Assembly: GCA_963754235.1 (NCBI GenBank)
Contig: CAVWFK010000008.1
Span: 124,001-188,000 of the forward strand
Length of the DNA: 64,000 nt
Direction: 5' to 3'
Source: DATAYA01 sp963754235
GTDB taxonomy: Bacteria; Pseudomonadota; Alphaproteobacteria; Acetobacterales; Acetobacteraceae
The notes under the pieces were generated by a model. The model was not told where the DNA came from. It did no database searches and worked only from the letters and a program-made list of their open reading frames with translations. Shown here in pieces: positions 34,059-43,553 of the stretch (positions within the stretch are counted from its first letter, which is position 1; every line of letters begins with the position of its first letter). The translations under genes and the position numbers were made by a program.

Positions 34059-35461
34059 CTATCGTCGAGCCGCACGATGTCGTCCTCGCCGAGATAGCTG
34101 CCGGACTGCACCTCGATCAGCGTGAGCGCAATCCGTCCGGGATTCTCCAGCCGATGCACCGCACCCAGCGGCAGATATATGCTCTCGTTCTCGTGCACCA
34201 GGCGCTCCTCGCCGTCGCGCGTCACCAGCGCGCTGCCGGCGACCACCACCCAGTGCTCGGCGCGGTGAAAGTGCTTCTGCAAAGAGAGCCTCCGGCCGGG
34301 CTCGACCATGATGCGCTTGACCTGGAACCGCTCGCCCAGGATCAGCGTCTCGTAGAAGCCCCAGGGCCGATAGACGCGCCGGTGCGCCTGCGCCTCCGGC
34401 CGGCCTTCGCGCTTGAGTCGCTCGACGATGCGCTTGACGTCCTGCGCGCGAGCGCGCGGCATCGCCAGCACCGCATCGGCGGTCGCGACCACCACCACAT
34501 CGCTGAGGCCGAGTATGGCGATCAGCGTGCCGTCGCTGCGTGCGTAGCAGCCCTTGCATTCCTCCAGCACCACCTCGCCCTGGGCCAGGTTCCCCGCGCC
34601 ATCCTTGGCCCCGAGCGCCCACAGCGAAGCCCAGCTTCCCACATCCGACCAGCCGAGTTCCGTCGGCACCACGGCGGCGCGGGTGGTGCGTTCGGCCACC
34701 GCATAATCGAGGCTGACCGAAGGAGAGGCGCGGAAAGCGGCCGCATCGAGGCGGATGAAATCAAGATCGCGCGTCGCCTCCGCAATCGCGCGCCGCACCG
34801 CCTCCAGCACGTCGGGCGCGTGCGCGGCCATCTCGGCCAGCAGCGTCTCAGCCGTGAACACGAACATGCCCGAGTTCCACAGATGCCGCCCTGACGCGAC
34901 CAGCGCCGCCGCCCGCGCTGCGTCCGGCTTCTCGATGAAGCGATCGAGCGCGTGCACGCCCGGCAGTCCGTCCAGGGCCGCGCCGCGCTCGATGTAGCCG
35001 TAGCCGGTCTCGGGCGCGGTCGGGTGCATCCCGAAGGTAACGATGCGCCCGGCGCGCGCCGCGGAAGCGGCGCACGCGAGGTCGCGGTGCAGGCCCTCGG
35101 TATCGGCGATCGCCGCGTCCGCCGCCATCATCCACAGCACCGCGGCGGGATCGTCGGCGGCAGCGAGCAGGGCCGCGGCGGTGATCGCGGGGGCGCTGTT
35201 GCGGCCCTCCGGCTCCAGCACGATCCGCGCACTCGAGATGCCGGCCGCGCGCAGATGCTCGGCGACGACGAAGCGGTGCGCCTCGTTGCACACCACGATC
35301 GGCGGGGCGAAGCCTTCGCCCAATGCCCGCAGCGCGGTCTCCTGGATCAGCGAGCGGTCGGAGACGAGCGGCCAGAACTGCTTGGGGAAGCTCTCGCGCG
35401 AGACCGGCCAGAGCCGCGTGCCGGCGCCGCCCGAGAGGATCACCGGCACGATCGGGTTCAT
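34043..35461 (-). CDS. manC: Mannose-1-phosphate guanylyltransferase / mannose-6-phosphate isomerase
   Basis: This 472-residue bifunctional type II enzyme makes GDP-mannose for exopolysaccharide or LPS. The pyrophosphorylase signature ILSGGAGTRLWPVSRESFPKQF is at residues 8-30, and FIEKPDAARA and NSGMFVFTAETLLAEM follow. The C-terminal cupin isomerase domain includes PWGFYETLILGERFQVKRI and the metal-ligand strand LSLQKHFHRAEHWVVV. It stands alone here with no polysaccharide genes nearby. Confidence 0.95.
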   Translation of the reverse strand: MNPIVPVILSGGAGTRLWPVSRESFPKQFWPLVSDRSLIQETALRALGEGFAPPIVVCNEAHRFVVAEHLRAAGISSARIVLEPEGRNSAPAITAAALLAAADDPAAVLWMMAADAAIADTEGLHRDLACAASAARAGRIVTFGMHPTAPETGYGYIERGAALDGLPGVHALDRFIEKPDAARAAALVASGRHLWNSGMFVFTAETLLAEMAAHAPDVLEAVRRAIAEATRDLDFIRLDAAAFRASPSVSLDYAVAERTTRAAVVPTELGWSDVGSWASLWALGAKDGAGNLAQGEVVLEECKGCYARSDGTLIAILGLSDVVVVATADAVLAMPRARAQDVKRIVERLKREGRPEAQAHRRVYRPWGFYETLILGERFQVKRIMVEPGRRLSLQKHFHRAEHWVVVAGSALVTRDGEERLVHENESIYLPLGAVHRLENPGRIALTLIEVQSGSYLGEDDIVRLDDSYGRV

Positions 35462-35550
35462 TGCGCGTTCCTCGCATCCCGCGCGGCACCTGTCCAGCTT
35501 GCCGGTCCCTGCCTATCATCGGCCGCGAAAGTGAACGGAGCGCGAGCCGC

Positions 35551-36725
<1,175 letters not shown>

Positions 36726-36729
<4 letters not shown>

Positions 36730-37541
36730 AGCTGCGGATGGCGGAACTCACCGGGGCCGAGGCGCGCGCGGTCTATGCCCGCCGTCCCATGCTGCTGCTG
36801 CCGCTCGGCAGCCACGAGGAGCAGGGACCGCACGCGCCGATGGGCGATTTTTTGTCCGCGGACCGCATGGCCGGGCTGATCGCGGCACGCGCGACGGGGG
36901 CGGGCACCGAAACCCTGGTGGCTCCGGTGCTGCCCTTCGGCGGCGCCGAGTATTTTGGGAGTGTCCCCGGCGGCATCGCGCTCTCGCCCGCGACGCTGCA
37001 GGCGGTTCTGACCGACATCTTCGCTTGCCTGCTGCGGCATGGCCTGTCGCGGCTGGTGGTCATCAACGGCCACGGCGGCAACGTCGCCGTGGTCCACGAA
37101 ACCACGCTCGCGATCCGCCGTGCCCACGGTGTCGTGATCCCGAGCTTCTATCTCTGGAAGATCGGCAAGCAGCTCTTGCCCGAGATCGTCGGCGCCGAGC
37201 CTGCCCGCGCCAGCACCGGCCACGGGGCCGATCCGCTCACCTCCGTCGCGATGCACCTATTCCCGGACCTGGTGCGGCCCGACCTGGCCCCCGCACCGCA
37301 GCCGGCGCCGCGCACCGAGGGGCTGGAGGCGAGCGGGTTCGGCTCGGTGCGGTTCGAGGGCGTCGAGGTCGAGATGCCGCTCGAGCTCGACGCGATCGCG
37401 CCCGATGGGGTGTTCGGCGCCGACGCGCGCATTCCCTCGGCCGCGACCGGGGCGGCGCTGGTCGAGCGGCTGACCGAGCTCGGCGCCCGCTTCGTGATCC
37501 ATCACGCCCGACACGCGACCGATCCTGTGCCAGCCGCATGA
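36726..37541 (+). CDS. Creatininase-family amidohydrolase
   Basis: This 271-residue protein has the creatininase fold motifs: LLPLGSHEEQGPHAPMGDF (metal-binding Glu, His and Asp), FGGAEYFGSVPGGIALS, VVINGHGGNVA and TGHGADPLTSVAMHLF. Creatininase-like enzymes open cyclic amides or cleave N-formyl and similar amides; the substrate here is unknown. It starts with a GTG overlapping the M20 stop, so the two are translationally coupled. Confidence 0.88.
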
Positions 37542-37590
37542 CGGTTGTACGCGAAATCTGCTTCAAAACCGGAAGCTCACCATCCACACT

Positions 37591-38394
37591 GTGACCAGGA
37601 TGAAACCGCTCATCGGCATCTCCTGCTGCACCAAGGAATTCGGCGCGTTCGGAACGCCGAACCACGCCGTCTCGAATACCTACGTCCATGCCGTCGATCG
37701 TGCGGTCGGCGGCGTGCCGGTGCTGATCCCGGCCAATGGCGAGGCGGTGGAGGTCGAGACCCTGCTCGGCCATCTCGATGGCCTGATCCTGACCGGCAGC
37801 CGCTCCAACGTGCAGCCGCGGTTCTATGGCGGCCCGCCGCATTGCGAGGGCACGCCCGAGGACGAAATGCGCGACGCGGTCACGCTCAAGCTGATCAGAG
37901 CGGCGGTTGCGGGGGGCACGCCGGTGCTCGCGATCTGCCGCGGCTTGCAGGAGTTCAACGTCGCCCTCGGCGGCAGCCTGCACCAACGCCTGCAAGACCT
38001 GCCTGGCCGGATGGATCATTCGACGCCAATGCAGACCAACCCACGCGTGCGCACCGGCAAGGCGCATCGCGTGCGGGTGGCACCCGGAAGCTGGCTCTAC
38101 GGGCTGGCAGGCGCGCCGGAGATTGCGGTCAACAGCCTGCACAATCAGGGTATCGACCGCCTTGCCCCCGGCCTCGTGGTCGAGGCGACCGCGCCCGACG
38201 GCACGATCGAGGCGGTGCGGGCGCCGGCGGCGCTCGGCTTTGCGATCGGCGTGCAGTGGCACCCGGAATATGACTGGGAGGGCGATGCCCTCTCGCACCG
38301 CATCTTCGCCGCGTTTGGTGAAGCGGTCGCGGCGCACGCCCTCGGTGCCACGCGCTGGTCGCCGCCGCCGCGGCTCGCGGCTGTCGCCGACTGA
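37591..38394 (+). CDS. Class I glutamine amidotransferase-like hydrolase (peptidase C26, PuuD-like)
   Basis: This 267-residue protein resembles gamma-glutamyl-GABA hydrolase. The catalytic nucleophile Cys is in VLAICRGLQEFNVALGG, the His is in GVQWHPEY with the downstream acid, and the first glutamine-amidotransferase strand is PLIGISCC. The start may be the GTG at 37591 or the ATG at 37600. It follows the creatininase-like gene by 49 bases. In the context it probably cleaves a gamma-glutamyl or related amide made or imported by the same pathway. Confidence 0.88.
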   Translation: MTRMKPLIGISCCTKEFGAFGTPNHAVSNTYVHAVDRAVGGVPVLIPANGEAVEVETLLGHLDGLILTGSRSNVQPRFYGGPPHCEGTPEDEMRDAVTLKLIRAAVAGGTPVLAICRGLQEFNVALGGSLHQRLQDLPGRMDHSTPMQTNPRVRTGKAHRVRVAPGSWLYGLAGAPEIAVNSLHNQGIDRLAPGLVVEATAPDGTIEAVRAPAALGFAIGVQWHPEYDWEGDALSHRIFAAFGEAVAAHALGATRWSPPPRLAAVAD

Positions 38395-38403
38395 CCCCCC
38401 GCC

Positions 38404-39102
38404 ATGAACTGGCCTACAAGCCATTACGTAATCCCGCCTCCCGCGACGATCGCCGTGCCGGTGGCGCATGGCGGCCTGTTCCCGGTGCGCCGCATCTTCT
38501 GCGTCGGCCGCAACTACGCCGCCCATGCCCGCGAAATGGGCGCCGATCCGGACCGCGAGCCGCCGTTCTTCTTCCTCAAGCCCGCCGACGCGCTGCTGAC
38601 CGGCGGCGCCGACATGCCCTATCCGCCGGTGTGCCGCGACCTGCATCACGAGATCGAGCTGATCGCCGCGATCGGACTGGGCGGGGTCAACATCGCCGAA
38701 GCCGCCGCGCTGGACCACGTCTGGGGCTACGCCGTCGGGCTGGACATGACGCGGCGCGACTTGCAGGGCCAGGCGAAGAAGGAAGGCAAGCCCTGGGATA
38801 TGGGCAAGGGCTTCGATCATTCCGCCCCGATCGGCGCCATTGAGTCCGCGGCCCGGATCGGCCATCCAGAGGAGGGGCGGATCGCGCTCGTGGTCAACGG
38901 CACCGAGCGGCAGGCATCCGATCTGGCGATGCTGATCTGGACGGTGCCGGAGATGATCGCGGCACTCTCGCGGCTGGTACGGCTGGCACCCGGCGACCTG
39001 ATTTTCACGGGCACGCCGGAGGGCGTTGCCGCCGTAGAGCGCGGCGATGTGCTGGAAGGAACGGTCGAGGGGGTGGGTACGGTGCGGACGCGGATCGTCT
39101 GA
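38404..39102 (+). CDS. Fumarylacetoacetate hydrolase family protein (fumarylpyruvate hydrolase-like)
   Basis: This 232-residue enzyme matches the FAH family: IFCVGRNYAAHAREMG, PFFFLKPADALL, HHEIELIAAIG (metal-binding acids), the long DMTRRDLQGQAKKEGKPW loop typical of fumarylpyruvate and acylpyruvate hydrolases, and IFTGTPEGVAAV. It cleaves a C-C bond in a 1,3-diketo acid. It ends the four-gene run that begins with the M20 amidohydrolase. It might also serve the downstream part of a ring-cleavage pathway. Confidence 0.9.
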   Translation: MNWPTSHYVIPPPATIAVPVAHGGLFPVRRIFCVGRNYAAHAREMGADPDREPPFFFLKPADALLTGGADMPYPPVCRDLHHEIELIAAIGLGGVNIAEAAALDHVWGYAVGLDMTRRDLQGQAKKEGKPWDMGKGFDHSAPIGAIESAARIGHPEEGRIALVVNGTERQASDLAMLIWTVPEMIAALSRLVRLAPGDLIFTGTPEGVAAVERGDVLEGTVEGVGTVRTRIV

Positions 39103-39109
39103 GCGTCCT

Positions 39110-39502
39110 TCAGTCAGCCCAGAGCGTCTCGACCTTGTAGGCATCGAACACCCGATCGGCGGTGACGACCACCAGACCTTCGATCCGGCCTTGTGCAATC
39201 AAGAGGCGATCGAACGGATCGCGCTGCGGCCCGGCGGGAGACCCGGCGGCACGGGCGTGGGCGAAGGAAATCGACAGCGGCACGAAGTGCAGCTTGCGCA
39301 TCATGTCGTCCGTATTGGTGAGTAATGCCGCTGCCTCGGGCCAGCGCCCGGCGTGATGCTTGGTGCTGATTTCCCAGACCGATGCCGCGCTGACGAAGAC
39401 CGCGTTGTCGCGGTTCGCGATCGCCGCACGCGCGACGGCGGGCAGCCGGTCGGGTGTCAATGCGGCCCAGGCAAAGGCGTGGGTGTCGAGAAGCAGCCTC
39501 AC
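39110..39502 (-). CDS. PIN-domain toxin (VapC-like)
   Basis: This 130-residue PIN ribonuclease has the acidic residues of the family: the first Asp in LLLDTHAFAW, the Glu in SVWEIS, and Asp residues in RDPFDRLL and VTADRVF. Its start overlaps the antitoxin stop by four bases. PIN toxins cleave specific RNAs when the unstable antitoxin is lost. It is convergent with the FAH gene. Confidence 0.88.
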   Translation of the reverse strand: MRLLLDTHAFAWAALTPDRLPAVARAAIANRDNAVFVSAASVWEISTKHHAGRWPEAAALLTNTDDMMRKLHFVPLSISFAHARAAGSPAGPQRDPFDRLLIAQGRIEGLVVVTADRVFDAYKVETLWAD

Positions 39503-39744
39503 TCAGCGTCGCCCGTCCCCTCCCAGAGCGCTAATTCCTCCTCGGACAGCGGGTCGAAGAAATCGTCCGGGGGCGGCTTGATGTGGGAGAAGAGGCCGAG
39601 CGGCCGAGGCGGCTTCGGCTCGACCGGCACCAGCCGTACCAGTGGCTTGCCCGCGCGGGCGATCTCGATCTCCTCGCCCGCGGCGGCGCGGTCCACCAAG
39701 CGGGAGAGCTGCGTCTTGGCCTCGTACATGTTGACCGTGCTCAT
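39499..39744 (-). CDS. Phd/YefM-type antitoxin of the PIN toxin
   Basis: This antitoxin of about 81 residues starts STVNMYEAKTQLSRLVDRAAAGEEIEIARAGKPLVRLVP, the classic Phd/YefM DNA-binding domain. The acidic, proline-rich tail (DDFFDPLSEEELALWEG) would bind and block the toxin. The start could be the ATG at 39744 or two codons upstream at 39750. A near-copy of its promoter and first codons lies 180 bases further upstream. Confidence 0.88.
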   Translation of the reverse strand: MSTVNMYEAKTQLSRLVDRAAAGEEIEIARAGKPLVRLVPVEPKPPRPLGLFSHIKPPPDDFFDPLSEEELALWEGTGDAE

Positions 39745-39761
39745 GGTCACGAGTTAGTTGA

Positions 39762-39929
39762 TTAGACTTGGTTGGTCAAGTCCACGGACATTGGGCACCT
39801 AAAGGCGCTGCGCCCGCTCCAAGACCGTGTCCTGGCTCGCCCGGCGACCGGGCTGGAGGCAGACACGGCATTCCGTGATGGATCAGCGGGACGTCGCTCC
39901 GCAGCCTCATAGATATTGACCGTGCGCAT
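39762..39929 (-). pseudogene. Decayed second antitoxin start (Phd-like)
   Basis: From 39929 the minus strand reads MRTVNIYEAA, almost the same as STVNMYEAK of the intact antitoxin, and the upstream DNA around both ATGs is also alike (TTGACCGTG, then a GTTAGTTG/ATAGTTGG region). After about ten codons the resemblance stops and the frame is unlike any antitoxin. I read it as the relic of a tandem duplication of the toxin-antitoxin promoter and N-terminus. Confidence 0.5.
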
Positions 39930-39993
39930 GGCCGCGCGATAGTTGGTCAATCGGGTCAAGCGGTCACTCGGTGTCCAAAGCTCGGAGGACAAA

Positions 39994-40173
39994 ATGAAAA
40001 AGCCCAAGTCTCTTCGTACGCGCGCAGCGACCATGCTCCTGACCCTCCTTGTCCTTGGAGGCGTCGGAATGACTGTCAGCGCCTGCAATACCACTGCGGG
40101 TGCGGGTCAGGATTTGAGTGCGACCGGCCACGCCGTTACGAACTCCGCCGAAAAGGTCAAATCAGGCTTCTAA
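39994..40173 (+). CDS. Entericidin A/B-family small lipoprotein
   Basis: This 59-residue protein has a lysine-rich start, a hydrophobic signal helix and a lipobox TVSAC with the lipidated Cys near residue 30. The mature part NTTAGAGQDLSATGHAVTNSAEK is typical of entericidins, which are small envelope lipoproteins linked to stress in E. coli. A CGGAGG ribosome site sits about 6 bases before the ATG at 39994; the open frame upstream is not used. Confidence 0.88.
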   Translation: MKKPKSLRTRAATMLLTLLVLGGVGMTVSACNTTAGAGQDLSATGHAVTNSAEKVKSGF

Positions 40174-40222
40174 GCGTCGTCGCAGCAACGCGACCCGTTA
40201 GGCGGACCTGGTCGGTCAGGTC

Positions 40223-41452
40223 TCACCCGAGCGCGTTGCGGTGAATTGCCCCCGCCTTCATCACTAACCGCACGTTGCGCTCCGGGCTCGCCAGCACCGC
40301 CGCGTCGCGCAGCGGGTCGCCATCGATCACCAGCAGATCGGCGGCCGCGCCCGGCGCCACCACGCCAAGCCGCCCCTCCATCCCGATCAGCCGCGCCGCC
40401 TCGGTGGTCGCACTCGCCAGTATCTCGGCGGCCGGCAGCACGCGGGCAAGGATCGCGAACTCCTCGCTCTGGCGCCCATGCGTCTCGCCCAGGAGATCGG
40501 TGCCGAACGCCATCGGCAGCCCCGCCTCACGCATGATCGCGAGGCTTTCGAGGCCGGAGGCGCGCACGTCCTCGATCTTGGCGATGCTGTCCGCGGGCAG
40601 GCCGAAACGCGGGCCGTCCTGCGCCAGCGCCTCGTAGGTCACCAAGGTCGGCACCGCGACCGCGCCTGCCGCGGCCGCGGCGCGAGCGGTCGGGGCGTCA
40701 ATGCGGTTGCAGTGCTCCAGCGAATGAACGCCGGCCCGAACCGCGCGCGCGATCGCCTCGGCGGTATAGAGATGCGCCGCCACGTAGGTCTGCGCATCCG
40801 CCGCCTCCTCCACCGCGGCGCGCATCTCGCGCTCGGAATATCCCTGCCATGCGATCGGGTCGGTGGGACTGGCGACGCCGCCATTGGCCATGATCTTGAT
40901 GAACGCGGCACCCTGGCGCAGCTCCTGGCGGCAGGCGCGACGCACCTCGTCCTCGCCATCGGCGATGCGGCCGAGCGCCGCGAAGCGCGCCTCCAGCCGG
41001 TGCGGGTCGGTGGCGTCGTAGCGGGGGCGGAAATCGACATGACCGCCGGTTTTCGCCAGCGCCTTGCCGCACACGATCAGCCGCGGCCCGACCGCCAGCC
41101 CCTGTTCGATCGCCTGCGCCAGCGCACGGGGCGCGCCGCCCGCGTCGCGGACGGTGGTGAAGCCGCGATCCAGCATCCCCTTCAGGATCGGCAGGCTGCG
41201 CAGGACCGCGAGCGCGTCGGGCAGTTGCGCGTTCAGGCCTAGATTCATCATGCTGGCGACGACGTGCACGTGGCAGTCGATCAGCCCCGGCATCAGCGTG
41301 TGCCCGCGCAGGTCGAGCACCAGCCGCTCCGGGGCGGCGACCGGGCGCGCGGCGAGGTCGCGGATCGTCCCGTCCTCGACCAGCACGTGGCCCTCGCGCG
41401 GGGCCGCGTCGGTCGCATCGACGATGCGGGCGTTGGTGAACAGGACCTGCAT
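40223..41452 (-). CDS. Metal-dependent amidohydrolase (imidazolonepropionase/prolidase-like)
   Basis: This 409-residue protein is a binuclear amidohydrolase: MPGLIDCHVHVVASM (HxH), IKIMANGGVASPTD (bridging Lys region), AAHLYTAEAIARAVRAGVHSLEHCN (two metal His) and MAFGTDLLGETH (Asp). The family acts on cyclic amides, Xaa-Pro dipeptides or carbamates; the substrate is unknown. It is distinct from the enamidase at 24396, which has a Glu bridge. It is divergent from the amino-acid transporter ATPase at 41530 and may serve the same substrate. Confidence 0.87.
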   Translation of the reverse strand: MQVLFTNARIVDATDAAPREGHVLVEDGTIRDLAARPVAAPERLVLDLRGHTLMPGLIDCHVHVVASMMNLGLNAQLPDALAVLRSLPILKGMLDRGFTTVRDAGGAPRALAQAIEQGLAVGPRLIVCGKALAKTGGHVDFRPRYDATDPHRLEARFAALGRIADGEDEVRRACRQELRQGAAFIKIMANGGVASPTDPIAWQGYSEREMRAAVEEAADAQTYVAAHLYTAEAIARAVRAGVHSLEHCNRIDAPTARAAAAAGAVAVPTLVTYEALAQDGPRFGLPADSIAKIEDVRASGLESLAIMREAGLPMAFGTDLLGETHGRQSEEFAILARVLPAAEILASATTEAARLIGMEGRLGVVAPGAAADLLVIDGDPLRDAAVLASPERNVRLVMKAGAIHRNALG

Positions 41453-41529
41453 GGCGCGCCCCCGTCTCGGTGTGTTCCCTCGGTTATGTTCCATTGATCC
41501 GGACGCCCGGCTCGCGCAAGACTGTCTGC

Positions 41530-42312
41530 ATGAGCCAGACCGAAGCCGCCGCCGAACCGGTGGCACCGCCCACCGAGCCGACCGCGATCCTGCTGGAGGA
41601 CGTGAACAAGTGGTTCGGCGCCGCCCACGTGCTCCGAGACGTCTCGATGACGGTCGCGGCGCGCGAGCGGGTGGTGGTGTGCGGCCCGTCCGGCTCGGGC
41701 AAGTCCACCATGATCCGCTGCATCAACCGGCTGGAAGCGCACGACAGCGGCCGCATCGTGGTGGACGGCACCCAGCTCACGGGCGATACCCGCGCGCTGG
41801 ACACGATCCGCCGCGAGGTCGGCATGGTGTTCCAGTCGTTCAACCTGTTTCCGCACCTGACGATCCTGCAGAACCTCACGCTGGCACCGATGCGGGTGCG
41901 GCGCTTGAAGCGCGCCGAGGCCGACGAGCTGGCGATGAGCTATCTGCGGCGGGTGCGCATCCCCGAGCAGGCGGCGAAGTATCCGGGCCAGCTTTCGGGC
42001 GGCCAGCAGCAGCGCGTGGCGATCGCGCGCGCGCTGTGCATGAGGCCCAAGATCATGTTGTTCGACGAACCCACCTCGGCGCTCGATCCCGAGATGATCA
42101 AGGAGGTGCTCGACGTCATGATCGAGCTTGCCGAGAGCGGCATGACGATGGTGGTGGTGACGCACGAGATGGGGTTTGCCCGCCAGGTGGCCGATCGAGT
42201 GGTGTTCATGGACCAGGGCGAGATCGTCGAAAGCGGCCCGCCGCGCACGCTGTTCGAGACGCCACGCACCGACCGGCTGCGCCTGTTTTTGAGCCAGATT
42301 CTGGGGCATTGA
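41530..42312 (+). CDS. Polar amino-acid-type ABC transporter ATP-binding protein
   Basis: This 260-residue ATPase is of the GlnQ/HisP type. Walker A is GPSGSGKST, the Q-loop is GMVFQSFNLFPH, the signature is LSGGQQQRVAIARAL, Walker B is IMLFDEPTSALDPE and the switch His is in VVTHEMGFA. The matching permeases lie 3 kb away on the other strand (45315-46643), with the binding protein at 46814, so the transporter is scattered over one locus. Confidence 0.92.
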   Translation: MSQTEAAAEPVAPPTEPTAILLEDVNKWFGAAHVLRDVSMTVAARERVVVCGPSGSGKSTMIRCINRLEAHDSGRIVVDGTQLTGDTRALDTIRREVGMVFQSFNLFPHLTILQNLTLAPMRVRRLKRAEADELAMSYLRRVRIPEQAAKYPGQLSGGQQQRVAIARALCMRPKIMLFDEPTSALDPEMIKEVLDVMIELAESGMTMVVVTHEMGFARQVADRVVFMDQGEIVESGPPRTLFETPRTDRLRLFLSQILGH

Positions 42313-42352
42313 GGCGCGGGCGACGCGGCACGTGTTTCGTCAGCGCGCGAAG

Positions 42353-42375
42353 GCCGGGCAATCGTCATGCCCGGC
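42353..42375. repeat. REP-like hairpin, family B variant
   Basis: GCCGGGCA (42353-42360) pairs with TGCCCGGC (42368-42375) across 7 bases. The arm matches the ATGCCCGGC hairpin at 24328-24349. It lies just after the ABC ATPase stop and overlaps the last codons of the small minus-strand gene, so it may terminate both. Confidence 0.65.
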
Positions 42376-42649
42376 GCATGTACTCGGCGAGTGACGGTGT
42401 ATGCATCGACACCTCGGGATGCGTGTGCGGCCCGAGAAGGTGCGCGCCTTCCACGCAGATGGTCCGATAGCGGAGAGCGGCACCCTCGGCCGAGCACGCA
42501 ACGATAACGATGTCGTGGGGCATGACGTTGCGTCCCGTGGCGTGATGCACAGGTACCTGGCGAGGCCGGCGGAGCTTTCCAGGCGAGCGGAGCAGCACCG
42601 CGCGCGCCGCACCGTCGCGGATCAGATAGGCAAGCAGGCGGGTAAACAT
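42365..42649 (-). CDS. Hypothetical 94-residue protein
   Basis: I do not recognise this protein. The start at 42649 is supported by GGGAGG six bases upstream. The sequence is basic in the first half (LRSPGKLRRPRQVPVHH) and then reads VMPHDIVIVACSAEGAALRYRTICVEGAHLLGPHTHPEVSMHTPS, with two cysteines and several histidines that could bind a metal. Its stop lies inside the REP-like hairpin. It has no obvious partner. Confidence 0.45.
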   Translation of the reverse strand: MFTRLLAYLIRDGAARAVLLRSPGKLRRPRQVPVHHATGRNVMPHDIVIVACSAEGAALRYRTICVEGAHLLGPHTHPEVSMHTPSLAEYMRRA

Positions 42650-43152
42650 CGCTGCCTCCCGAATCGGGCGGCGGCGAGGGGTGCCCAGGGCCACGAGACG
42701 TGTTCGGGCACTATTGGCCGAAAGCTACGGCCGTCGGCTAAACGCCAGCAAGCCGGCAATGGCGCGGCTTCGGAAAACCGGCTAAGGTGCTCGGCGCGAA
42801 ATCGGAGGATGGGCGCCCAAGAATGTCAGGCGCGAAGGGCGGTAGGCCGAGCGCGAGCGTTGTTTACCACAGGTTACGAAGTCCGACACAGACCACTCTG
42901 GATGACCAGATGCAGCTTAGGACCGGACAGGTTTGCGGCAGAGCTGCCTGGGGGTTCGAATATGCTGCCGGTGAAGGCATACCCCGGCCATCTGCCCGCC
43001 GGAGCGAGCGGAATCGAATTCACGACCGCCATTGCGCCGACCCCTGGACGATCCACTCCGTCAATGGCGAAGTGGTACCAGGGCACTCCGGGCGTTCTCG
43101 CCGGTGGATCTGGGTTGGTGTGCATACCAGTGAACATACGGAAGACGGTGCC
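42650..43152. other. Stretch without a supportable gene
   Basis: These 503 bases are open in several frames but none has a ribosome site, a family match or sensible composition. The frame continuous with the next gene (from 42787) is very basic. Base composition here and in the next gene is visibly less GC-rich than the surroundings, which suggests acquired or decaying DNA. I see no strong hairpin in it. Confidence 0.5.
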
Positions 43153-43491
43153 ATGATCTCGAAGATGGACCCCCGGTTGCGGCAAAAATACGAGTTTGTT
43201 CCCCAGGCGATTCTCAAACAGCCGCCCGCCTTTTTTATCGGCCGCGGGATTTCCTTCCGAACCGATTTGGATGACCTGAATGGGTATCAGGTGGCTGAAC
43301 TTACCTTAGACGACGTTCCTTTCGCTCTGATGCGCCATGAAGGCACTCCGCCCGATGAGACAGAAGTCTGTCTCCCGGACATCATCCCTCTCGAGCGCGT
43401 TTCCGAAGTGATTAGCCTTATTCTGAAGGAGCTGGACCTATCCCCTAGTATGACCACCTGGCAACGGCAAAGGACGGATACGCCGTTTTGA
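43153..43491 (+). CDS. Hypothetical 112-residue protein
   Basis: I do not recognise the family. From the ATG at 43153 the product reads as a compact, balanced protein (PQAILKQPPAFFIGRGISFRTDL, NGYQVAELTLDDVPFALMRHEG, PDETEVCLPDIIPLERVSEVISLILKEL), unlike the basic sequence upstream in the same frame. That contrast is why I start it here, though the ribosome site is weak. Codon use includes more AT-ending codons than its neighbours. It may be a recently acquired gene. Confidence 0.5.
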   Translation: MISKMDPRLRQKYEFVPQAILKQPPAFFIGRGISFRTDLDDLNGYQVAELTLDDVPFALMRHEGTPPDETEVCLPDIIPLERVSEVISLILKELDLSPSMTTWQRQRTDTPF

Positions 43492-43553
43492 CAGCGTGTC
43501 TCGAAACCCACGTTCGTCGAAGATCATCTTTTGTGTGACGGAGAACGCATCAT

